Part shown: piece after piece, positions 1 through 4,325 of the stretch | Layout of the letters: each line of letters begins with the position of its first letter | How positions within the stretch are numbered: the first letter of the stretch is position 1 | Source: an uncultured Desulfovibrio sp. | Lineage (GTDB): Bacteria; Desulfobacterota; Desulfovibrionia; Desulfovibrionales; Desulfovibrionaceae | Length of the DNA stretch: 5,648 bases | Assembly (NCBI GenBank): GCA_947177645.1 | Contig: CAMWVJ010000097.1 | Span: 1 to 5,648, forward strand | Reading direction: 5' to 3' | The notes under the pieces: generated by a model | Told to the model about the DNA's origin: nothing | Seen by the model: the letters and a program-made list of their open reading frames with translations, nothing else | Database searches by the model: none | Made by a program: the position numbers and the translations under genes

Positions 1-42
1 ACGCTGCTGCTCCTTGGCGCGGCCTTCCTGTTTTCGGTGTAG
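1..42 (+). CDS. C-terminal end of an upstream gene (partial, possibly a membrane protein)
   Basis: Reading from base 1 in frame 1 gives 13 codons, TLLLLGAAFLFSV, followed by a TAG stop at 40-42. The codons end mostly in G or C, as in the other genes here, and the peptide is strongly hydrophobic, like the end of a final transmembrane helix. That fits the tail of a membrane protein on the same strand. The fragment is too short to name a family, and a chance open frame of this length cannot be excluded. Confidence 0.45.
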   Translation, partial: TLLLLGAAFLFSV

Positions 43-175
43 CCAGGGGCGTTTTTGGCCGGTGCGCCTGCGCACGGTGGAACGGCATCCCCGGTTTTTC
101 ACCCGGCTGGGCGCGTACATTCTCCCTCATTTTAAGGTAAAGGATACGAGATACTTACCAGGGGCCAGTTTTGGA

Positions 176-299
176 TTTTCAATTTTCAATCAGTATTTCA
201 ATGGATTACCATAAATTTTTTCAACTCCTTGACTTTTTTCAACATCAGGTGCTTACTTCCCCCGTGGAGCTTTTTTCACAATCCATCAACCAGTTTCAA
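176..299 (+). repeat. Cluster of short TTTCAA direct repeats upstream of the decarboxylase
   Basis: The word TTTTCAAT occurs at 176-183 and again, overlapping by one base, at 183-190. A TTTCAAT follows at 196-202. The ten-base word TTTTTTCAAC occurs twice, at 216-225 and 234-243, and TTTTTTCAC and TTTCAA follow at 271-279 and 294-299. All copies are in the same orientation. The distances between the C bases are 7, 12, 23, 18, 37 and 20, so this is not a regular array and not CRISPR. The copies could be half-sites for a regulator, or could simply reflect a T-rich leader. Confidence 0.4.
229..257 (+). promoter_or_regulatory. Possible sigma70-type promoter for the arginine decarboxylase gene
   Basis: TTGACT at 229-234 matches the -35 consensus at five of six positions. 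Seventeen bases downstream is CTTACT at 252-257, a poor -10 (three of six matches), directly preceded by TG at 250-251. Transcription from here would start near 264 and give a leader of roughly 50 bases. Other weak candidates lie upstream, for example GATACT at 150-155 or CATAAA at 210-215, so this assignment is tentative. Confidence 0.3.
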
Positions 300-306
300 G
301 GGAGGA
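300..306 (+). promoter_or_regulatory. Ribosome binding site that fixes the decarboxylase start at 312
   Basis: GGGAGGA at 300-306 is a near-perfect Shine-Dalgarno sequence five bases before the ATG at 312. It decides in favour of the 197-residue protein over the longer frame that opens with a TTG at 171. Confidence 0.85.
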
Positions 307-311
307 CGATC

Positions 312-905
312 ATGGAAGTTGGTACCCGCTATCCCACGCTTGCGTTCATCACCCAGGGCGTCGGCCAGGCCGACGAGGGCATCCCGCCGCAGCCCTTTGA
401 GACCTTCTGCTATGACTCGGCCCTCCTTCAGGCCAAGATCCAGGACTTCAACGTCGTCCACTACACCTCCGTGCTGCCCAAGGACCTCTACGGCAACATC
501 GTGGACGTGAACAAGGTCACCAAGTACTTCACGCATGGCGCGGTGCTCGAAGTCATCATGGCCGGCGCCGGCGCCTCCCTTGACCAGCACAAGGCCATCG
601 CCACCGGCCTCGGCGTGGTCTGGGGCCGCGACCCCAAGACCAAAGAGCTCATCGGCGGCTGGGCGGCCGAGTATGTCGAATACTTCGACACCAAGATCGA
701 CGACCAGATCGCCAAGAGCTGCGCCGAGATGTGGCTCACCAAGTCCATGAACCACGAGCTTGAGATCCGCGGTGTGGAAAAGCACAGCGAATTCCAGATG
801 TGGCACACCTACATCAACCTGACCCAGCCCTTCGGCTATTGCCTGACGGCCATGGGCATGCTCAACTTCAAGACAGCCGCCCCGGTCGACCCCAAGGCCC
901 TGTAA
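312..905 (+). CDS. aaxB: Pyruvoyl-dependent arginine decarboxylase, chlamydial AaxB type
   Basis: This enzyme converts arginine to agmatine and CO2 in the cytoplasm, using a pyruvoyl group made by self-cleavage of the proenzyme. The 197-residue length fits the family (about 160-200; chlamydial AaxB is about 195 as I recall). The opening GTRYPTLAF, the block [19 protein letters not shown] (25-43) and [11 protein letters not shown] (51-61) closely resemble my recollection of chlamydial AaxB. Cleavage is expected between Thr52 and Ser53, with Ser53 becoming the pyruvoyl residue; most archaeal enzymes have Ser-Ser here. Asp35 lies at the position of a known substrate-binding Asp of the Methanocaldococcus jannaschii enzyme. 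Glu120 in [11 protein letters not shown] (115-125) is my candidate for the catalytic Glu. Other conserved-looking stretches are [14 protein letters not shown] (75-88) and KHSEFQ (157-162). The ATG at 312 has a strong ribosome binding site. A terminator follows, then an AaxC-like antiporter, the expected partner. The frame is intact. Confidence 0.93.
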   Translation: MEVGTRYPTLAFITQGVGQADEGIPPQPFETFCYDSALLQAKIQDFNVVHYTSVLPKDLYGNIVDVNKVTKYFTHGAVLEVIMAGAGASLDQHKAIATGLGVVWGRDPKTKELIGGWAAEYVEYFDTKIDDQIAKSCAEMWLTKSMNHELEIRGVEKHSEFQMWHTYINLTQPFGYCLTAMGMLNFKTAAPVDPKAL

Positions 906-923
906 TCCAGATATGATGCTCCC

Positions 924-961
924 GCCCGGGGCGGCGCCGCACTCGCCGGCGCGCTCCGGGC
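924..961 (+). other. GC-rich hairpin between decarboxylase and terminator
   Basis: GCCCGGGGCG at 924-933 can pair with CGCTCCGGGC at 952-961, ten pairs including one G-U. An alternative inner stem, CGGCG/CGCCG, uses 932-936 and 944-948. No T-tract follows. It lies between the decarboxylase stop and the intrinsic terminator and may protect the 3' end of the mRNA. It could also be an accident of GC-rich sequence. Confidence 0.35.
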
Positions 962-978
962 CCGAGGCGCCCTTTCTG

Positions 979-1022
979 CCCGGTCCGTTGACAGATTGAG
1001 AGTCCAGCGGGCCGGGTTTTTT
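979..1022 (+). terminator. Intrinsic terminator after the arginine decarboxylase gene
   Basis: CCCGGTCCGTTG at 979-990 pairs with CAGCGGGCCGGG at 1005-1016, twelve pairs with two G-U wobbles. The stem may extend inward through GAC (990-992) with GTC (1002-1004). Six Ts follow immediately at 1017-1022. This is the only hairpin in the window with a proper U-tract. It implies that much of the decarboxylase transcript ends here, so the antiporter gene either relies on read-through or has its own promoter between 1023 and 1095. Confidence 0.85.
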
Positions 1023-1035
1023 CCTATGGGCCACC

Positions 1036-1058
1036 CGCCCCCTGCTTTTCAGAGGGCG
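1036..1058 (+). other. Small hairpin in the antiporter leader
   Basis: CGCCCCCT at 1036-1043 and AGAGGGCG at 1051-1058 form an eight-position stem with one C-A mismatch around a GCTTTTC loop. It lies between the upstream terminator and the antiporter start. There is no U-tract. Its role is unknown; it could be part of a structured 5' leader. Confidence 0.3.
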
Positions 1059-1069
1059 CGAATGACCGG

Positions 1070-1084
1070 CCTGAAGTCTTCAGG
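1070..1084 (+). promoter_or_regulatory. Perfect palindrome overlapping the antiporter Shine-Dalgarno
   Basis: CCTGAAG-T-CTTCAGG is a perfect 7+1+7 inverted repeat. Its right arm runs into the ribosome binding site AGGAGA (1082-1087), which sits eight bases before the ATG at 1096. As RNA it could fold with a six-pair stem and a GTC loop and hide the AGG of the Shine-Dalgarno. As DNA it could be an operator. Either way it suggests separate control of the antiporter. Confidence 0.45.
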
Positions 1085-1095
1085 AGAACTGCCGT

Positions 1096-2550
1096 ATGGC
1101 GCAAGAAACGAAAAAACTCGGCACCGTCGCGCTGGCCGCCGTTGTGGTAAGCTCCATGATCGGCGGCGGCATTTACAGCCTGCCCCAGAACATGGCCGCC
1201 GACGCCTCCCTGTGCGCGATCTTCATCGCCTGGGTCATCACGGGCGTGGGCATGTTCGGCATCGCCAATTCCTTCCGCATCCTCGCGGACGTGCGGCCCG
1301 ACCTCTCCGCAGGCATCTACATGTACGCGCGGGTGGGCTTCGGGCCTTTCGTGGGCTTCCTCATCTGCTGGGCCTACTGGCTCTGCCAGATCTGCGGCAA
1401 TGTGGGCTACGCCGTCATCACCATGGACGCCCTCAACTATTTCTTCCCGCCCTATTTCCAGGGGGGCAACAACATCCCCTCCATCATCGGGGGCTCGCTG
1501 CTCATCTGGGTGTTCAACTTCATCGTCCTCCGGGGCACCCGCCAGGCAGCCTTCATCAACACCATCGGTACGGTGGGCAAGATCATCCCGCTCTTTCTTT
1601 TCATCATCATCGTCGCCTTCTGCTTCCACATCGACAAGTTCGATTTCGACTTCTTCGGCAACATGCTCATCGACGGCAAGACGCTTGGCTCCATGGGCTC
1701 GCAGGTCAAGAGCACCATGCTCGTCACGCTCTGGTGCTTCATCGGCATCGAGGGCGCGGTGGTGCTTTCCGCGCGCGCCAAGAGCGCCAAGGTGGTGGGG
1801 AGCGCCACCATTCTGGGCTATCTCGGCTGCCTCGCGGTCTATGTGCTGCTGTCCGTGCTGCCCTTCGGCTTCATGACGCAGCATGAGCTCGCGGCCGTGC
1901 CCAATCCCTCCACCGCCGGCGTGCTCGAGCATGTGGTCGGCCCCTGGGGCGCGTGGCTCATGAATATCGGCCTGCTCATCGCCGTGCTCACGAGCTGGCT
2001 CGCCTGGACCATGATCACCGCCGAAATGCCCTTCGCCGCCGCCAAGAACGGCACCTTCCCCAAGATGTTCGCCAGCGAGAACAAGCACGGCTCCCCCAAT
2101 GTCTCGCTGTGGATCACGAGCGGCTGCATGCAGCTCGGCATGCTGCTCGTCTACTTCTCCAACAATGCCTGGAACACCATGCTCAACATCACGGGCGTCA
2201 TGGTGCTGCCCGCCTATGTGGTGTCCATGATGTACCTCTGGAAGATCTGCGAGGACGGCAAGTACCCGGGCAACGCCGCCACGGGCCGGGCGTCGGCGCT
2301 GATCAACAGCATCATCGCCGTCATCTTCGGCCTCTGGCTCATCTACGCGGCGGGCCTGAGCTACCTGCTCATGGCCACCATCATCGTGGCCTGCGGCATC
2401 CCCGTCTACATCTGGGCGCGCAAGCAGAACGCGGCCACGGACAAGGGCCCCATGTTCAGCGGGGCTGACTGGGCCATCCTGGTCCTGCTGCTCATCGCGG
2501 CCGTGCTCGCCATCTACCTCATGGCGCGCGGCACCATCAGCGGCGCCTAG
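1096..2550 (+). CDS. aaxC: APC-family basic amino acid/polyamine antiporter, probably arginine/agmatine (AaxC-like)
   Basis: This is a 484-residue inner-membrane protein of the amino acid-polyamine-organocation superfamily, ArcD/AdiC/AaxC group, with about 12 hydrophobic segments. TM1 carries [16 protein letters not shown] (19-34), the unwound Gly-rich substrate loop typical of arginine/ornithine antiporter ArcD and of AaxC. TM6 carries [16 protein letters not shown] (213-228). [19 protein letters not shown] (301-319) corresponds to the TM8 region, where AdiC has a substrate-gating Trp. Chlamydial AaxC is about 483 residues as I recall, so the length fits. The neighbouring arginine decarboxylase favours arginine-in/agmatine-out exchange. 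Sequence alone does not exclude arginine/ornithine, lysine/cadaverine or another pair, since ArcD-type proteins share these motifs; no arcABC genes are visible to support the ArcD role. The ATG at 1096 has AGGAGA eight bases upstream, partly inside a palindrome. The frame is intact. Confidence 0.85.
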   Translation: MAQETKKLGTVALAAVVVSSMIGGGIYSLPQNMAADASLCAIFIAWVITGVGMFGIANSFRILADVRPDLSAGIYMYARVGFGPFVGFLICWAYWLCQICGNVGYAVITMDALNYFFPPYFQGGNNIPSIIGGSLLIWVFNFIVLRGTRQAAFINTIGTVGKIIPLFLFIIIVAFCFHIDKFDFDFFGNMLIDGKTLGSMGSQVKSTMLVTLWCFIGIEGAVVLSARAKSAKVVGSATILGYLGCLAVYVLLSVLPFGFMTQHELAAVPNPSTAGVLEHVVGPWGAWLMNIGLLIAVLTSWLAWTMITAEMPFAAAKNGTFPKMFASENKHGSPNVSLWITSGCMQLGMLLVYFSNNAWNTMLNITGVMVLPAYVVSMMYLWKICEDGKYPGNAATGRASALINSIIAVIFGLWLIYAAGLSYLLMATIIVACGIPVYIWARKQNAATDKGPMFSGADWAILVLLLIAAVLAIYLMARGTISGA

Positions 2551-2555
2551 CGCTT

Positions 2556-2590
2556 CGCGCTCCCCGGGCGGGGGTGCCCGGGGAGCCGCG
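2556..2590 (+). terminator. Very strong hairpin after the antiporter gene; terminator or mRNA-stability element
   Basis: CTCCCCGGGC at 2560-2569 and GCCCGGGGAG at 2576-2585 pair perfectly around a GGGGGT loop, with one further pair (2559/2586). With C2587 bulged, CGC (2556-2558) pairs with GCG (2588-2590). Only three Ts follow (2591-2593), so termination efficiency is doubtful. Attenuation, or a structure that separates antiporter from porin mRNA levels, is equally plausible. The antiporter stop ends at 2550 and the porin starts at 2634, close enough for co-transcription. Confidence 0.55.
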
Positions 2591-2624
2591 TTTGTATCGG
2601 TTTCAGAGCATACGAGGAATGAGT

Positions 2625-2631
2625 GGAGGGG
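2625..2631 (+). promoter_or_regulatory. Ribosome binding site supporting the porin start at 2634
   Basis: GGAGGGG at 2625-2631 lies just before the ATG at 2634. The spacing from the GGAGG core is a short four bases. This start opens directly with a Lys-Lys signal peptide. The upstream in-frame ATG at 2619 has GAGG only one base away, and the GTG at 2574 lies inside the hairpin, so both are less likely. Confidence 0.75.
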
Positions 2632-2633
2632 AT

Positions 2634-4217
2634 ATGAAAAAACTTGCCATACTCGTCATGGCGGCCTGGGCCGTCCACGCCCTTGCCGGCGCCGCGCTGG
2701 CCGTGGACTTCAAGATCAAGGGCCAGTGGATCATGAGCTTCGGCTACGGCGCCAACGGCAATTTCCAGGGCAGCTACAACGGCCATGAGACCATCGGCTG
2801 GGGCGAAGGCCAGGACAATTTCGAAGCCGTGCAGCGCCTGCGCCTGCAACTGGACGCCGTGGCCTCGGAGAACCTGTCCGGCACCGTGACCTTTGAGATC
2901 GGCGAGACCTACTGGGGCCAGCAGTCCACGGGCGGCGCCCTGGGCGCTGACGGAAAGATCGTGGAAGTCAAGAACGCCTATCTTGACTGGACGCTCCCCG
3001 AGACGGCCGTGCAGGTGCGCATGGGCCTGCAGAACATCTCCACGCCGTCCATGGCTTCGGGCAACGCCGTGCTCGACGCCGACGTGGCGGGCATCACCGT
3101 GAGCGCGCAGGTGAACGACAATGTGGCGCTCACCGCCTTCTGGGCCAGGCCCTACAACGACAACTATCTCGGCTACAATGAGGCCTACAAGGGGCGCCCC
3201 GCGGGCTATCACGCCAATTTCATGGACAACCTCGACGTGGGCGGCCTCATGGTGCCGCTCACCTTTGACAATATCAGCCTCACCCCCTGGGGCATGTACG
3301 GCGCCATGGGGCCCAACACCTTCCGCAACGGCCGCAGCCTCGACCCGCTGGGCAACCTCAACGCCAACACCAGCGAGGACAGCTCCTACTTCATGGCCGG
3401 CATGTTCCCGGCCGGCGGCGCCCGGCACCGGGACTTTTCCGAGGCCGGCAGCGACCGCCATGTGGGCAGCTACGCCAACATGTGGTGGGCCGGCCTGACG
3501 GGCCAGGGCACCTGGGACAACTTCTCCGCGGCCTTTGATTTTGAATACGGCGCCGTCACCTGGGACGACGACGGCCGCCTCAACCGCTCGGGCTGGTTCG
3601 CGGCGCTGCTGCTTGAGTATTCGCTCGACTGGGGCGTGCCCGGCCTCTACGGCTGGTACGGCTCCGGCGACGACGGGAACCCGGCCAACGGCTCGGAGCG
3701 CCTGCCCGCCCTTGACCCCAACAATGCCAACAACTTCTCCTACTTCGCCTTTGACGGCGCGCCCTATATCGAGCGCTACGCGGTCATCGGCAACAACATG
3801 GCCGGCACCTGGGGCATCGGTGCCCGGCTCAACAACGTGAGCTTCGTGAAAGACCTCTCGCACATCTTCCGCGTGAACTACATCCGCGGCACCAACAGCC
3901 CCACCATGGCGAAAAAGATGTCCCTCGCCGGGCTGTGGACCAACGGCACCGTGCTCACGCCCAACCTGGGCAGCCAGGGCGCGGCCCTCGGGATGCCGGG
4001 CATGTATCTGACGCGCCTTGACAGCGCGCTCGAACTGGGTTCCACCAATTCCTGGCAGGTGTACGAAAACATGTGCATCAACGTGGAGGCCGGCTATGTC
4101 TTCATGTTCCTGGATACGGGCAAGTCCGTGTGGGGCGCCCGCCACAGGAACGGCGAGTCCATCCCCGGCACCAAGGACGCCTGGAACGTGAACGCGAGCT
4201 TCGTGTATTCCTTCTAG
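2634..4217 (+). CDS. Outer-membrane homotrimeric porin, Desulfovibrio type
   Basis: This is a predicted outer-membrane beta-barrel channel of 527 residues. A signal peptide opens with MKKLAILVMAAWAV and ends AGAALA; cleavage is expected after Ala23, so the mature protein starts VDFKIKGQW. That start and the segment QRLRLQLDAVASENLSGTV (67-85) are hallmarks, as I recall them, of the porin family abundant in Desulfovibrio. Alternating polar/hydrophobic strands and many aromatic-Gly pairs run throughout. The final residues NASFVYSF end in Phe, the usual signal for barrel assembly. Asp/Asn-rich loops occur around 236-250 and 344-368. It follows the antiporter by 83 bases on the same strand, the place where a partner to chlamydial AaxA would be useful. 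AaxA is, to my knowledge, an OprB-like porin, so this would be a functional stand-in and not an orthologue. General porin function is well supported; arginine transport is inference. Confidence 0.88.
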   Translation: MKKLAILVMAAWAVHALAGAALAVDFKIKGQWIMSFGYGANGNFQGSYNGHETIGWGEGQDNFEAVQRLRLQLDAVASENLSGTVTFEIGETYWGQQSTGGALGADGKIVEVKNAYLDWTLPETAVQVRMGLQNISTPSMASGNAVLDADVAGITVSAQVNDNVALTAFWARPYNDNYLGYNEAYKGRPAGYHANFMDNLDVGGLMVPLTFDNISLTPWGMYGAMGPNTFRNGRSLDPLGNLNANTSEDSSYFMAGMFPAGGARHRDFSEAGSDRHVGSYANMWWAGLTGQGTWDNFSAAFDFEYGAVTWDDDGRLNRSGWFAALLLEYSLDWGVPGLYGWYGSGDDGNPANGSERLPALDPNNANNFSYFAFDGAPYIERYAVIGNNMAGTWGIGARLNNVSFVKDLSHIFRVNYIRGTNSPTMAKKMSLAGLWTNGTVLTPNLGSQGAALGMPGMYLTRLDSALELGSTNSWQVYENMCINVEAGYVFMFLDTGKSVWGARHRNGESIPGTKDAWNVNASFVYSF

Positions 4218-4225
4218 CACCTCGC

Positions 4226-4264
4226 GGCGGTGAGCGGCGGGCTTCGGTCCTGCCGCTCGCCGCC
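4226..4264 (+). terminator. Strong hairpin with UUCG tip after the porin gene; U-tract missing
   Basis: GGCGGTGAGCGGCGG at 4226-4240 pairs with CTGCCGCTCGCCGCC at 4250-4264, fifteen pairs with two G-U wobbles. The apex GCTTCGGTC can close into a C(UUCG)G tetraloop, a very stable tip. It starts eight bases after the porin stop. CGAAAACG follows in place of Ts, so it is not a textbook terminator. It may protect the 3' end of an abundant porin mRNA, or terminate weakly. A second small stem, GCCGG/CCGGC (4272-4276 with 4281-4285), lies just downstream. Confidence 0.55.
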
Positions 4265-4325
4265 CGAAAACGCCGGCCCCCCGGCACCACGACCCGCCGG
4301 GGAGCCGCCCGACCCGGATAGCGCC

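Larger units (their letters stand above)
43..311 (+). promoter_or_regulatory. Gene-free leader upstream of the arginine decarboxylase, AT-rich in its second half
   Basis: No convincing gene lies in these 269 bases. The first part (43-120) is GC-rich and holds a perfect 14-bp palindrome at 62-75 (GTGCGC-CT-GCGCAC) and a five-T run at 95-99. These could be remnants of a terminator for the upstream gene, but no clean stem directly abuts the Ts. From about 121 the composition turns clearly AT-rich, in contrast with the GC-rich genes, as expected for a regulated promoter region. Repeated TTTCAA-type words occur at 176-183, 183-190, 196-202, 216-225, 234-243, 271-278 and 294-299. A reading frame continues upstream of the decarboxylase start from a TTG at 171, but its predicted peptide (rich in F, Q and S) does not look like part of the enzyme. 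Confidence 0.6.

Noticed and set aside
62..99. Terminator for the upstream gene (palindrome 62-75, T-run 95-99)
   Set aside because: The palindrome and the T-run are 19 bases apart and no convincing stem abuts the Ts; recorded only as part of the leader.
14..214. A 66-codon open frame at the left end
   Set aside because: It overlaps the end of the upstream gene and the AT-rich leader, shows no family resemblance, and has no good ribosome binding site.
176..299. CRISPR array or ARG box in the repeated TTTCAA words
   Set aside because: Repeats are only 6-10 bases with irregular spacing, which excludes CRISPR. They are direct and do not match the palindromic ArgR consensus.
171..311. N-terminal extension of the decarboxylase from a TTG at 171
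   Set aside because: The extra 47 residues do not resemble the family and fall in the AT-rich leader. A strong ribosome binding site supports ATG 312, and the 197-residue form puts Thr-Ser at 52-53.
276..1034. A 252-codon - strand open frame opposite the decarboxylase
   Set aside because: It is a shadow of a well-identified gene and would run through the terminator stem.
1024..2088. A 354-codon - strand open frame opposite the antiporter
   Set aside because: The low-complexity, His/Glu/Asp-rich product mirrors the hydrophobic codons of the antiporter; it has no credible start context and no family motif.
2574..2633. Upstream GTG (2574) or ATG (2619) starts for the porin
   Set aside because: The GTG is in the loop region of the strong hairpin and the ATG has its Shine-Dalgarno too close. 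Both would place about 5-20 polar residues ahead of a normal signal peptide.
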